A DNA stretch of 36,211 nt from Treponema sp. (GCA_016296205.1 JAEDJS010000011.1:1-36211); one strand, 5' to 3'; counted from the first letter of the stretch, positions 8,173 through 16,602 are shown. Notes: generated from the letters alone by a model not told the origin. Translations and numbers: made by a program.

Positions 8173-8745
8173 TTCCAGCATTTCAATAACTAATTCTGCT
8201 ACTTCTTTGCGGGTTACCCGTTTGTCCATTGCCATTTTTTCTATATATTTGTGAGCTTCTTCTTCTGTCATTTTTTTCTTTTCGATTAAAGCCCATTTTG
8301 CTCTGTTAACAAGACGGATATCTTCCATTTTTTCCTGAAGGGTTTTATTTTTCTTTTCCATTCGTTCAAGTCTTCGTATAATGCTGCTTATCATTTTTAA
8401 AGCAATATATACAAATGCTGGAGGATTTGAATTGCTTAATACCACAATTCCATTTTCTTCGCCATCGGGTGCAATCTGGTCGTAAGTTTCTGGCGGGCAT
8501 AAGAGAAGAATGCCCATGCTTGAGTCCAGGTAATCGCTGGCAAATGAAAGACCATGTTCATCTGGCAGCGGTGCATTAATAACAAGAATATCAAAGTCAC
8601 GGCTAACAATAAGACGTCTTGCCTGACTGCCACTGTCTGCATAGGTCAGAGAAAATTCATCTGGAGGAAGTACGTTTTTTATGCTGTCTAAAAATGTCCG
8701 TGATTCACTGATAATAAGAACATTTTTTGCGCTGACCATTTTCAT
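8170..8745 (-). CDS. ANTAR-domain antiterminator with degenerate receiver domain
   Basis: 191 aa. Residues 8-115 resemble a response-regulator receiver (NVLIISES, then DILVINAPLPDEHG). The position of the phosphoacceptor Asp is Asn57, the acidic pair is reduced to Ser-Glu-Ser, and no conserved Lys is visible. A probable coiled coil follows (about 118-145). Residues 146-191 are an ANTAR domain (VNRAKWALIEKKKMTEEEAH onward, ending RKEVAELVIEML). ANTAR proteins are known to bind hexaloop RNA hairpins and block terminator formation. The gene follows the glnA-like gene by 19 bases, probably in the same transcript, whose leader carries such a hairpin, so autoregulation is likely. Phosphorylation looks unlikely, so the activating signal is unknown. 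NitR-like ANTAR proteins next to glnA are known from clostridia. Confidence 0.88.
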   Translation of the reverse strand: MKMVSAKNVLIISESRTFLDSIKNVLPPDEFSLTYADSGSQARRLIVSRDFDILVINAPLPDEHGLSFASDYLDSSMGILLLCPPETYDQIAPDGEENGIVVLSNSNPPAFVYIALKMISSIIRRLERMEKKNKTLQEKMEDIRLVNRAKWALIEKKKMTEEEAHKYIEKMAMDKRVTRKEVAELVIEMLE

Positions 8746-8764
8746 TTTTTTTGTTCCATTAAAA

Positions 8765-9967
8765 TTACTGAGCTAAAACCCATTTTACAAAATCACTACC
8801 GGCACTAATTTCCTGGGCTTCTTTTAATGATTCAGGAAGTCTGTCCAATCCGTCTGTAATTGAAGCATCTGCAGTAAAAAGATTTACGTTCATTGGTTCA
8901 CCCCGTTTCATTTTTTTGTTGATGCCATCAATTCCTGCGTAAATAAGAAATGCAAAACTTAAGTATGGATTTGCAGTAGGGTCTGCGGATCTGATTTCCA
9001 TTCGTCTGTGTTCTTCATTGTTTACTGCCGGAACTCTAATAAGCTGGCTGCGGTTTTCTCTTGACCAGGTGATGTATTTAGGAGCCTTGTTTTGTCCCAG
9101 TCTTTTGTATGATTCTTCAGTTGGATTCAGAAATGATGTAAATTCCTTTATGTGAGCAAGAACACCAGCCATAAATTGAGTCTGCATTTCAAAGTTTGAT
9201 TTTTCATCCAGTTCTGAATTTGTTACGCTTATGTTTATATGGAATCCATTGCCGCTTTTCTTTTCCAGTGGTTTAGGACTAAAATCTGCATATAATCCGC
9301 TTTTGTCTGCAACCGCTTTTACTACAGTAGAAAAGTTCATAACGTTGTCTGCAGCTTTAAGTGGAGAAGAGTAGTGGAAGTCGATTTCATTCTGGCCCGG
9401 ACCTTCTTCGTGGTGGCTTGCTTCCGGATTGATTCCCATCTGGCTCAAATACTGGCAGATTTCACGGCGAACATTTTCTCCTTTGTCTTCTGGAGCTACA
9501 TCAAGATATCCTGCATTATCAAAAGGAACCTTTGTTGGCTCGTTTTTTTCGTTTGTTTTAAAGAGATAGAATTCAACTTCGCTTCCAATCTGAATGTCCA
9601 GGTTCATTTCCTTTGCAAGCTTTTCTGCACGGGCAAGAATAGAACGGGAATCTTTTTCAAAAATTTTACCGTTGGGATGGCGGATTTCACAGAACATTCT
9701 TACAACTTTTCCCTGAAGGCTTCTCCATGGCAAAACAGTAAGAGTAGATGGAATTGGGAAAAGAAACAAATCTGAGTGGACTTCATCTGTAAAACCTGCA
9801 ATTGCGCTGGCATCAAATGAAATTCCTTCTTCAAAAGCACGCCGCAATTCACAGGGCAGAATGGCAATATTTTTCTGCTTGCCGTTAAAATCACAGAATG
9901 CAAGACGGATAAATCTTACATCGTCCTGTTCAATAAATTCCAAAACTTCATCCTTTGTATATTTCAT
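8765..9967 (-). CDS. glnA: Short type I glutamine synthetase-like protein
   Basis: 400 aa, cytoplasmic, GSI-alpha style with no adenylylation site. Signatures in order: GSEVEFYLF, GPGQNEIDFHY, GNGFHINIS, WSRENRSQLIRVPA and RRMEIRSADPTANPYLSFAF, so the metal, ammonium and nucleotide residues appear present. The protein ends at DFVKWVLAQ. About 35-40 residues of the usual C-terminus (the end helix with the EW..Y motif, roughly 440-445 aa in Bacillus GlnA) are missing. The next gene follows at once, so this is not a frameshift remnant. The start at 9967 has GAGGAG seven bases upstream; the frame extends five codons to a TTG, which is less likely. Its leader is an ANTAR-type attenuator, and the ANTAR gene follows it. 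It may be an enzyme or a nitrogen sensor. Confidence 0.88.
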   Translation of the reverse strand: MKYTKDEVLEFIEQDDVRFIRLAFCDFNGKQKNIAILPCELRRAFEEGISFDASAIAGFTDEVHSDLFLFPIPSTLTVLPWRSLQGKVVRMFCEIRHPNGKIFEKDSRSILARAEKLAKEMNLDIQIGSEVEFYLFKTNEKNEPTKVPFDNAGYLDVAPEDKGENVRREICQYLSQMGINPEASHHEEGPGQNEIDFHYSSPLKAADNVMNFSTVVKAVADKSGLYADFSPKPLEKKSGNGFHINISVTNSELDEKSNFEMQTQFMAGVLAHIKEFTSFLNPTEESYKRLGQNKAPKYITWSRENRSQLIRVPAVNNEEHRRMEIRSADPTANPYLSFAFLIYAGIDGINKKMKRGEPMNVNLFTADASITDGLDRLPESLKEAQEISAGSDFVKWVLAQ

Positions 9968-10019
9968 AATTGAACTCCTCAATTTATCTTTTTCTTAAAA
10001 TCAAAATGTTATCCCCATT

Positions 10020-10086
10020 AAAAAAAAGACGCTTAGCTTAAAAAGACAAAAATTTATCTCTCTTTAAACCAAGCGTCTTTGCTGGA
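10020..10086 (-). promoter_or_regulatory. glnA-like leader: ANTAR-type hexaloop hairpin overlapping a terminator
   Basis: Minus strand: CCAGC (10085-10081) pairs with GCTTGG (10074-10069, one bulged T) around loop AAAGAC (10080-10075; A1, G4). The same segment is the 5' arm of an 18-bp terminator stem (10080-10063 with about 10042-10025) that includes two G-U pairs and is followed by a T-tract (10027-10020). Twenty-one bases are identical to the carA leader. The predicted transcript start, near 10087, leaves the hairpin at the mRNA 5' end. Confidence 0.82.
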
Positions 10087-10092
10087 TAACTT

Positions 10093-10121
10093 ATAATACA
10101 CTATTTTATGTTTTAATTCAA
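10093..10121 (-). promoter_or_regulatory. Sigma-70 promoter of glnA-like/ANTAR operon
   Basis: TTGAAT (10121-10116), a 17-bp spacer, and TATTAT (10098-10093) on the minus strand. The -35 box overlaps the last codons of the upstream LysM/M23 gene. Confidence 0.72.
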
Positions 10122-11144
10122 TACTGTAAGCGGGTTGATTGATTTGCCGTTTTTGTAAACTGTAAAATGCAGGTGAGGACCGGTACTAAGACCTGTGTTT
10201 CCTACTAACCCGATTCTTGTATTCATGTCTACGTAAGCACCCTTTACTGTAAGAATCTTAGACATGTGGGCATAAAGTGTTTTGTATCCTGAATGGTGGC
10301 TTATAATTACATAGTTTCCGTAAACTCTGTCGAATCCTGCGGCTGTAACTTTTCCGGCAAGTGCTGGGTAAATAGAAGTTCCTTTTGGACAGGCCATATC
10401 AAGACCACCGTGATAAGTTCTGCGGGCGGCATCAAATGGACTTTGTCTCCATCCGTAGTAAGAAGAAATATAGTAGCGGGCTTTAAGAGGTTTTTTGAAC
10501 AGGTCGCCGTTGATTTCCTGACGAGTTACCCAGTCAAGGGCTGCATCTGGAACAAAAAGTGATGTTCCTTCCTTTAACTTTTCTTCAAGACCAATGTGAT
10601 TTACTTCTGCACATTTGCCGGCATCAACTTTATATTTTGCGGCGATTGTAGAAGCTGTTTCGTTTGGACCGCGAGTTGTGTAGAGAATACCAGGCATTGA
10701 AGGAATTTTAAGATACTGTCCAACTTGAATAAGTCGAGTCTGCTTAATATGGTTTACACTGATAATTGTATCCTGGGTAATATCAAATCTGTCGGCAATA
10801 AAACCAACCATGTCTCCCTGCTGAACTCTGTAAGAAAAATAAGTAAGGGCTTTTGCTTCTTCTGCCTGTTCAATAGCTGTAACAGGATCTGCAGAAGGTT
10901 CAATGGATGCAGTGATATTATCCGATGATTCTTCCTGCACAATCAATTCAACTGCATCAAGTGTATCTGCGTTTTCTAAAATCGATTCTGTAACTTCTGG
11001 AATACCTGGTGTTTCAAATCCACCCTGACCTAAAGGTTCTGCTTTATTATTTCCTCGTGCTACTAAAACAGTTCCCAGAACAAGAGAAGCTGTGCACAGA
11101 GCGGAGAGTAGTCCTATTAATCCATATTTTAAATTAGTTTTCAT
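10113..11144 (-). CDS. LysM and M23 (LytM) metallopeptidase, membrane anchored
   Basis: 343 aa from this start. MKTNLKYG leads into a single hydrophobic segment (about residues 8-30) that acts as signal anchor. Two LysM-type repeats follow (YRVQQGDMVGFIADRF, then LYTTRGPNETASTIAAKY). The C-terminal M23 domain has the zinc ligands in YHGGLDMA, YAHMSK and GPHLHF, so it should be an active peptidoglycan endopeptidase in the periplasm, or an activator of one. The frame opens upstream to an ATG at 11195. However, a promoter (TTGATT-17-TACAGT, 11185-11157) sits inside that extension and would place the mRNA start about six bases before 11144. The upstream gene rlmE ends only nine bases before the longer form. 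Confidence 0.88.
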   Translation of the reverse strand: MKTNLKYGLIGLLSALCTASLVLGTVLVARGNNKAEPLGQGGFETPGIPEVTESILENADTLDAVELIVQEESSDNITASIEPSADPVTAIEQAEEAKALTYFSYRVQQGDMVGFIADRFDITQDTIISVNHIKQTRLIQVGQYLKIPSMPGILYTTRGPNETASTIAAKYKVDAGKCAEVNHIGLEEKLKEGTSLFVPDAALDWVTRQEINGDLFKKPLKARYYISSYYGWRQSPFDAARRTYHGGLDMACPKGTSIYPALAGKVTAAGFDRVYGNYVIISHHSGYKTLYAHMSKILTVKGAYVDMNTRIGLVGNTGLSTGPHLHFTVYKNGKSINPLTVLN

Positions 11145-11156
11145 TTTGATTTTGTC

Positions 11157-11185
11157 ACTGTAGCACAATTTGTTATAAAAATCAA
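11157..11185 (-). promoter_or_regulatory. Candidate promoter for the LysM/M23 gene
   Basis: TTGATT (11185-11180), a 17-bp spacer, and TGC-TACAGT (-10 at 11162-11157) with an extended -10 TG. It implies a very short 5' leader before the ATG at 11144 and is the main reason for preferring that start. Confidence 0.5.
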
Positions 11186-11204
11186 TTCGTTTCATAATAT
11201 ACCT

Positions 11205-11834
11205 TTAAATACTATCCCCAGTTTGTTTGAATCCATCTTCGAGTCTGTTAATTCCGATTAAGTAAGTTTCAAAACTTTCCTGGCGGCATGCTTCTGGTTT
11301 AAAACCTTTGGCCTGAGCAAAAATTTTTCTCATGTCCTGCAGAAATTTCTGCTGGTCACCGTTCTGGAAAATTTTAACGCAGAAATTTCCGCCTTTTTTG
11401 AGCATATGTTCTGCAAACCAGATAACCATGGTTACTAATGCCTTTGATCTTCCTGTGTCTACAATTCTGTTGCCAGTTGTAAGAGGAGCGGCATCACAGA
11501 CAATGGAATCATAAGGTCCGTTTTCTCTTAGTTTATTGCGGATTTCTTCACTTAAAAGATCGCCCTGAAAAAAGACTAGGTTATCTCCCTTTACGTCTTT
11601 TGCCAAAGGATTTAGGTCAACAGATACGACTTTTCCTTTTCCAGCAGACTGTCTTAAAAGCCATGTTGTCCAGCTTCCTGGAGCAGCGCCTAAATCAAGA
11701 ACGTTCCCCCCTTTTTTTAGAAGATTGAATTTTTTATCGATTTCCTGAAGCTTATATACACTTCTTGCAGGATATCCTTCTTTAAAAGCTTTTTGTGACC
11801 AGTAATCTGGTTTTTCGTAACTGTTTGCACCCAT
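11205..11834 (-). CDS. rlmE: 23S rRNA (uridine-2'-O-)-methyltransferase RlmE/FtsJ
   Basis: 209 aa, the usual length. It methylates the 2'-OH of a conserved uridine in the 23S A-loop using S-adenosylmethionine. Visible: SVYKLQEID (first catalytic Lys), the SAM-binding loop VLDLGAAPGSWTTWLL, CDAAP (catalytic Asp), VKIFQNGD (second Lys) and QESFETYLIG (Glu). The K-D-K-E set is therefore complete. The start MGANSYEKPDYWSQKAFKEG matches the family N-terminus; no clear Shine-Dalgarno precedes it. It is divergent from the TolC-like efflux gene, and the LysM/M23 gene lies downstream on the same strand. Confidence 0.95.
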   Translation of the reverse strand: MGANSYEKPDYWSQKAFKEGYPARSVYKLQEIDKKFNLLKKGGNVLDLGAAPGSWTTWLLRQSAGKGKVVSVDLNPLAKDVKGDNLVFFQGDLLSEEIRNKLRENGPYDSIVCDAAPLTTGNRIVDTGRSKALVTMVIWFAEHMLKKGGNFCVKIFQNGDQQKFLQDMRKIFAQAKGFKPEACRQESFETYLIGINRLEDGFKQTGDSI

Positions 11835-11962
11835 ACAATAATCTTCGGCGATAATTTTCCGTAACTTAAGGAATTTTGGGTTGTTGTTTTATTGAATTAT
11901 GTTTTGTCTTGATTGCATAAAATTGTAACTAAATTTTATTAGAAATTTATTTTGCAAAAAGG

Positions 11963-11968
11963 TATAAT
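11963..11968 (+). promoter_or_regulatory. -10 box giving a probable leaderless transcript (TolC-like gene)
   Basis: TATAAT ends six bases before the ATG at 11975, and no Shine-Dalgarno lies between. A normal start distance puts the first transcribed base at or beside the A of ATG. The -35 region (TTAGAA near 11939) is weak. The rest of the 140-bp divergent gap with rlmE shows nothing further. Confidence 0.6.
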
Positions 11969-11974
11969 CTGAAT

Positions 11975-13462
11975 ATGAACTTTCGAAAAATTTTGATAAT
12001 TTTAATTGCAACAACAGGAATTTTTTCTGCAAGTGCTGACTCTCTGAATGATCTGCTGGTAAAATATTTGGAAAATGATCTTGATATGCAGAAGCTTCAG
12101 CTGGAATGCAGTAAAGCGGCTCTTGATCTTGAACAGTCTAATCTTAACAACCTTATACAGCTGAATCTTTCTACTGGTCAGATGACATTAAAACCTTCTG
12201 CTTCCGGCACAGTTTTTGTTCTGGAACCATTTGTTTCTGTAAGCGTGCCTGGTCTTAACAATTTAGGGGTTTCGGCAAGTGGAAAAGTGCAGTTTGGTGA
12301 AGATTCTTCTATTAATAAGGGCGAATCTGTTTCTGGAACAAGCAATGCAAAAATTAAACTCCAGGCAGAACTTTTAGGCGGCACAAGAGAAAAGTCAAGG
12401 GTAACCAGGTTGAATGCAGAACGAAAATTCTTAAATGCAAAAAGGGCTGTTCAACAAAGAGCATTAACCGGCGAAAAAGAATTTTATTCAGAATTAAAAA
12501 ACCTTTATTCACTGGCATTGAATGTTACAAGTTGTGAGCAGGAGCTTTACGAAAAAGATCTGGATTTCTCACTGGTAAAAGCAAAGGGTTATGTTCCATC
12601 ATCGTCCAGTTACAGAACATCGGAATTAAAATACAGAACTGCTGTTAGAAATTTAAATGATGCAAAGAGAGATTTTGTTCATCAGCAGAATGTTTTTGCT
12701 TTAAAATGCGGAATCAACTATGACCTGGAAAAATCATCGGATGGAAAAGCAGACAGAGAAATAATGTTTGAAACTGCATGGAATTTTTTACCACAGGAAA
12801 TACCGGAAGTTCAAGTTGTTAACCTTAGAGATTTAGCAAAAGAAAATTTTTCGGAAATTGAATCAGCCAGGTGGAATCAATTTATAAATGAACTTTCTAG
12901 AAATGCAGAAAAAGATTTTACACTTACTGCCGGCGGTGGATATACTTTTGCAAATTCTACATCCGCTTCAGATACTATTGATGCTTCGTTGGGATTAAAG
13001 TGGCAGGGGATAACAGGTACTGCTGGAGTAAGCTTTCCTGCCGCCAGTGATAAAGATCCGTTTTATACAATGAGTGTGGGCGTTAATCCCTTTGGTTTTA
13101 AATCAAGCTCAATTGATAAACAGAAAATTCACATTGCAAAAAAACAGGAAGAAATTGCAATCAAACAGGCAGAAGAAAATTACCAGACAGCCATCGTTAA
13201 TATTTACAGTAATCTTGGGGATTTGCGCTGGAAAAAAATGAGTAATAAAGAAGAACTGGAAGTTTATCAGCAGCTTTTGAAGGACACAGAAAACTGGTTT
13301 AAACAGGGAATTGTAAAAGAAAGTGAATATAAAAATTCAAAAGTAAATTACCAACGGGCAAAAATAAGTTGTCTTGAAAATGCAGTTGATTTTATAATTT
13401 TTAACGACGAAGTAAAATTGATGTTTGTTGAAAATTCAATTTCTGGAAAAAATGGGGAATAA
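11975..13462 (+). CDS. TolC-family outer membrane efflux protein
   Basis: 495 aa. A signal peptide (MNFRKILIILIATTGIFSASA) is followed by long amphipathic helices and beta-rich stretches (LTAGGGYTFANS, SLGLKWQGITGTAGVSF, YTMSVGVNPFG). These recur in two halves, as in TolC/OEP proteins. The C-terminal coiled segment (EEIAIKQAEENYQTAIVNIY and on) is typical. It would form the outer-membrane duct for the adaptor, ATPase and permease encoded directly downstream. The next gene starts one base after this stop, with the overlapping GGGGAA serving as its ribosome-binding site. The family match rests on pattern, not on a specific motif; the substrate is unknown. Confidence 0.82.
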   Translation: MNFRKILIILIATTGIFSASADSLNDLLVKYLENDLDMQKLQLECSKAALDLEQSNLNNLIQLNLSTGQMTLKPSASGTVFVLEPFVSVSVPGLNNLGVSASGKVQFGEDSSINKGESVSGTSNAKIKLQAELLGGTREKSRVTRLNAERKFLNAKRAVQQRALTGEKEFYSELKNLYSLALNVTSCEQELYEKDLDFSLVKAKGYVPSSSSYRTSELKYRTAVRNLNDAKRDFVHQQNVFALKCGINYDLEKSSDGKADREIMFETAWNFLPQEIPEVQVVNLRDLAKENFSEIESARWNQFINELSRNAEKDFTLTAGGGYTFANSTSASDTIDASLGLKWQGITGTAGVSFPAASDKDPFYTMSVGVNPFGFKSSSIDKQKIHIAKKQEEIAIKQAEENYQTAIVNIYSNLGDLRWKKMSNKEELEVYQQLLKDTENWFKQGIVKESEYKNSKVNYQRAKISCLENAVDFIIFNDEVKLMFVENSISGKNGE

Positions 13463-13463
13463 A

Positions 13464-14570
13464 ATGAAAAAATTGATGCTAAAAAAATTGCCGCTAAAAA
13501 AATTGAGTAAAAAAACAAAAATATTAATCGGCTGTGCAGTTGCACTGGTTGCTGTTGGTGTGGCTCTTGCTGTTACCCGTTCGGTTATTGCAAAGTCAAA
13601 AGTAACTGGCGAAATTTACAAAGTAAGAAAAGAAGTCAGCGAAGATGTAATTGATATTTCCGGAAATGTGAGTGCCGCCAACGAACAGACTCTTCAGGCA
13701 AAAAATTCCGGAGCTGTAATGAAGGTTTACGTTAAAGAAGGAGACCGGGTTAAAAAAGGGCAGATGATTCTCCAGCTTGATGATTCAACACAGCAATATG
13801 ATCTGGCAAGTCTTGATTATCAGATTGCTCAGAAGCAGATAAATGGCAGCGCAAAAGAAATTCAACTTATGAAAAAGCAGAGGGAAGCTCTTGTGCAGAA
13901 GGTAGAAGACAGAAAAGTTGTGGCCACCTTTGACGGAATTATTGCCAGTCTTGAAGCGGCAGAAGGTGATTATTTTGAAGCAAAGGATGTAATCGGGACT
14001 CTGGTAGATACAAGTTACCTTAAAGCAAAAGTTGAAGTTGTAGAAACAGATGTGTCTCGTCTTAAAGTTGGTCAGAAAGTTGATTTTTCTTTCCCGGCAT
14101 ATTCAGAAGGAACTGTGTCTGGTTATCTTCATTCCTTTCCTTCAATCGGGACAATTACCAGCCGTGGAGTAACAGTTGTAAGTGCAGAAGTAAGAATAAA
14201 TGAATTCCCGCCTGAAATTCTGCCTAATTTTAGTTTTAGCGGAAAGATTCAGATTAGTGAACCAATTAATCTTCTTGTAGTTGAACGTAACGCAATTGGC
14301 TATGATAATGGTAAAACTCACGTAGAAATTATCAGGAAAGATGGTTCTTCGGAAATCCGTGATGTAAAGGTAAAACCATACGGCATGAATTATGTTACTG
14401 TTCTTGAAGGTCTGGAAGGTGGCGAACGTCTTAAACAGCTTTCTGCAAGTTCCATCAGTGGAAAAATGAAGGACCGTAAAACAGGTGCTTCCAATAAACC
14501 ATCACAGCAGGGTAATTCTCAAAAAGCTTTTGGTGGTGCTCCTGGACCAATGATGCCTCCAATCAGATAG
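13464..14570 (+). CDS. Periplasmic adaptor (membrane fusion) protein of an ABC efflux pump
   Basis: 368 aa. A Lys-rich N-terminus and one membrane segment (ILIGCAVALVAVGVALAV) precede a biotinyl-lipoyl-like half (ANEQTLQAKNSGAVMKVYV, then KEGDRVKKGQMILQLDD). A short helical hairpin and a second lipoyl half (VVATFDGIIASLEAAEGDYF) follow, then beta-barrel and membrane-proximal domains. This is the HlyD/MacA layout. The C-terminal 35 residues are low-complexity, rich in Gly, Pro and Gln. The start at 13464 follows GGGGAA; an in-frame ATG at 13425 lies within the upstream gene and has no such site. It bridges the inner-membrane ABC transporter to the TolC-like duct. Confidence 0.9.
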   Translation: MKKLMLKKLPLKKLSKKTKILIGCAVALVAVGVALAVTRSVIAKSKVTGEIYKVRKEVSEDVIDISGNVSAANEQTLQAKNSGAVMKVYVKEGDRVKKGQMILQLDDSTQQYDLASLDYQIAQKQINGSAKEIQLMKKQREALVQKVEDRKVVATFDGIIASLEAAEGDYFEAKDVIGTLVDTSYLKAKVEVVETDVSRLKVGQKVDFSFPAYSEGTVSGYLHSFPSIGTITSRGVTVVSAEVRINEFPPEILPNFSFSGKIQISEPINLLVVERNAIGYDNGKTHVEIIRKDGSSEIRDVKVKPYGMNYVTVLEGLEGGERLKQLSASSISGKMKDRKTGASNKPSQQGNSQKAFGGAPGPMMPPIR

Positions 14571-14579
14571 GGTAACTGT

Positions 14580-15269
14580 ATGGAACAGATGAACAGATCT
14601 GAAATTGTTATAAAAATGCAGGACGTGGTGCGCACTTATCAGATGGGAGACAACTGTGTGTATGCATTGCGGGGCGTTTCTTTTGAAGTTAAGCAGGGTG
14701 AATTTCTTTCTATCATGGGGCCTAGCGGCAGCGGAAAATCAACCTGTATGAATATGATTGGATGTCTGGACAGACCCACAAGTGGACTGGTAGAAATAAA
14801 CGGTAAAAATACTGCCATTATGACCGAGAAAGAACTGGCTGTATTGCGTAATAAGACGATTGGTTTTGTTTTCCAGCAGTATCATCTTTTGCCGACCCTT
14901 ACAGTTCTGGAAAATGTAATGCTTCCTCTGCGGTATCAGAATATTCCAAAAAATGAACGCAAAGACAAAGCATTGGCTGCATTAGAAAAAGTGGGACTTG
15001 CAGAGCGTGTTAATCATAGACCAAATGAATTAAGTGGTGGCCAGAAACAGAGAGTTGCAATTGCCAGAGCAACAGTAACAGAACCAAAAATAATTCTCGC
15101 AGATGAACCAACTGGTGCGCTGGATAGTGCTACAGGTAAAGCGGTGCTTGAACTTTTTGCAGAGATTAACAGCAAAGGAACAACAATCGCCATTGTTACT
15201 CACGACCCTGGAATTGGTTCCAGCACTCCAAGATGCATTAAAATTTTTGACGGAAGAATTCAGGAGTAA
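14580..15269 (+). CDS. ABC transporter ATPase, MacB/LolD type
   Basis: 229 aa, one nucleotide-binding domain. Walker A GPSGSGKST (near residue 49), Q-loop FVFQQYHLLPTLTVLENVMLPL, signature LSGGQKQRVAIARA, Walker B IILADEPTGALD and the switch VTHD are all intact. The LPTLTVLENV stretch is typical of the MacB/LolD/FtsE group, where the ATPase powers a mechanotransmission permease rather than moving a substrate through the membrane. The start at 14580 has AGGG seven bases upstream. It lies between the adaptor and the FtsX-type permease, 17 bases before the latter. Export substrate unknown (antibiotic, peptide or lipid are possibilities). Confidence 0.95.
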   Translation: MEQMNRSEIVIKMQDVVRTYQMGDNCVYALRGVSFEVKQGEFLSIMGPSGSGKSTCMNMIGCLDRPTSGLVEINGKNTAIMTEKELAVLRNKTIGFVFQQYHLLPTLTVLENVMLPLRYQNIPKNERKDKALAALEKVGLAERVNHRPNELSGGQKQRVAIARATVTEPKIILADEPTGALDSATGKAVLELFAEINSKGTTIAIVTHDPGIGSSTPRCIKIFDGRIQE

Positions 15270-15286
15270 AAAGGAGGGAGAACATT

Positions 15287-16480
15287 ATGTTAGAAGATTT
15301 TATCAACGCATTTCAGAATTTTGCCCGCAATAAAACTCGAACAATACTTTCTCTTCTTGGCGTAATCATTGGTGTTGCCAGCGTTATTGTTATTACAAGT
15401 ATGGGTGCAAGTTCTACAAAACAGATTCAGGACACTTTTGGAAGCAGCGGACTTGATCAGGTTACAATCCAGAAAGGTTATATGTCCAGAAGAAAAAAAA
15501 GCGGCATTACTGTTGATTTTAACGAAGCTTTCAGAACTAATATTTTTAATAATATAGATAACATTAAACAGGTCTGGTTTAAAAACAGTTTTAGTGCCAC
15601 ATTGAGTTACGGAGACACAAGTGTAAGCTCTTCGGTAACAGCAATTGAACCTGATTTTCTGCAGATGTGCAATCTTGTTCTTGATTACGGTGATTTCTTT
15701 TCTGTTACAGATGATGTAATCGGGAATCAGAAAATAATCCTGGGCAGTGAAGTTGCCAGCGGATTGTTCCCGGAAGGAAATGCAGTTGGAAAAGTAATAA
15801 CTGTTGTTTCAAGTAATATTACTTTTGCATTTACTGTAGCTGGAGTTTTAAAAGAACAGAGTGCCGGTTTTGAAAACGTTAAAACTGGTGTTTATGTTCC
15901 AATGGGATTTTATACAAAAAAAATAAAGCCAAATTCTCCAGCAAGCTCCGTAATTTTACAGGCTGTAAATAAGTCTGCAACAACACAAATGGTAAACGAC
16001 GTTACAAATTATATGACAAGTGTAACAGGCTACAGTAATGCAGTGAATGTAAACAGTATGCAGACAATGATGGACCAGATGAGTTCAATTACAAATACCC
16101 TTTCTCTTATGCTTAGTGCCATTGCTGCAATCAGTCTGCTGGTTGGGGGAATTGGTATTATGAACATTATGATTGTTACAGTTACAGAGCGCCGCCAGGA
16201 AATAGGAATCCGCAAAGCATTAGGAGCAACTCCAGCAGCTATTAAACAGCAGTTCCTTATAGAAAGTGCGTCAATTACATTAACAGGCGGAATAATCGGT
16301 GTGATTCTTGGTGTGCTTATTTCTATTGCAGTTGAATATGTAAAAGGCGAAAGCTTTGTAATCAACTGGAAAGCCTGCGTTATAAGTTTTGTTTTTTCGG
16401 TGCTGGTTGGAATTTTCTTTGGTTTGAATCCAGCAAGCCGTGCTGCAAAACTCGATCCAGTTGTTGCTTTGAATAATTAA
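15287..16480 (+). CDS. ABC transporter permease, MacB/FtsX type
   Basis: 397 aa. The N-terminal helix ends at a periplasmic MacB-PCD-like domain (NKTRTILSLLGVIIGVASVI opening, residues 15-35). Three membrane helices follow in the C-terminal third (SLMLSAIAAISLLVGGIGIMN, the helix after ALGATPAAIKQQFL, and the helix ending LVGIFFGLNPASRAAKLDPV). VTERRQEIGIRKALGA is a family hallmark. A strong GGAGGG ribosome-binding site precedes the start. It is the last gene of the four-gene efflux operon; the following 128 bp (16481-16608) show no clear terminator. Confidence 0.95.
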   Translation: MLEDFINAFQNFARNKTRTILSLLGVIIGVASVIVITSMGASSTKQIQDTFGSSGLDQVTIQKGYMSRRKKSGITVDFNEAFRTNIFNNIDNIKQVWFKNSFSATLSYGDTSVSSSVTAIEPDFLQMCNLVLDYGDFFSVTDDVIGNQKIILGSEVASGLFPEGNAVGKVITVVSSNITFAFTVAGVLKEQSAGFENVKTGVYVPMGFYTKKIKPNSPASSVILQAVNKSATTQMVNDVTNYMTSVTGYSNAVNVNSMQTMMDQMSSITNTLSLMLSAIAAISLLVGGIGIMNIMIVTVTERRQEIGIRKALGATPAAIKQQFLIESASITLTGGIIGVILGVLISIAVEYVKGESFVINWKACVISFVFSVLVGIFFGLNPASRAAKLDPVVALNN

Positions 16481-16596
16481 TAACTTTTTTTGTGATTGTG
16501 CCCATTGTGGTTTTGCCCAGATTAATGAAAAGGTGGAAGTGATTCCAGCCCCGGTTTAACAGAAGCTGCATACTTTAAATTCCTCCACAAATGTTG

Positions 16597-16602
16597 TAAA
16601 AT
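16597..16602 (+). promoter_or_regulatory. -10 box giving a probable leaderless transcript (cysE)
   Basis: TAAAAT ends six bases before the ATG at 16609 and no Shine-Dalgarno is present. TTTAAA lies 17 bp upstream as a weak -35 box. Confidence 0.45.

Noticed and set aside
8436..8642. 68-codon minus-strand frame inside the ANTAR gene
   Set aside because: Out-of-frame overlap with a gene that has clear domain content; no separate start signal.
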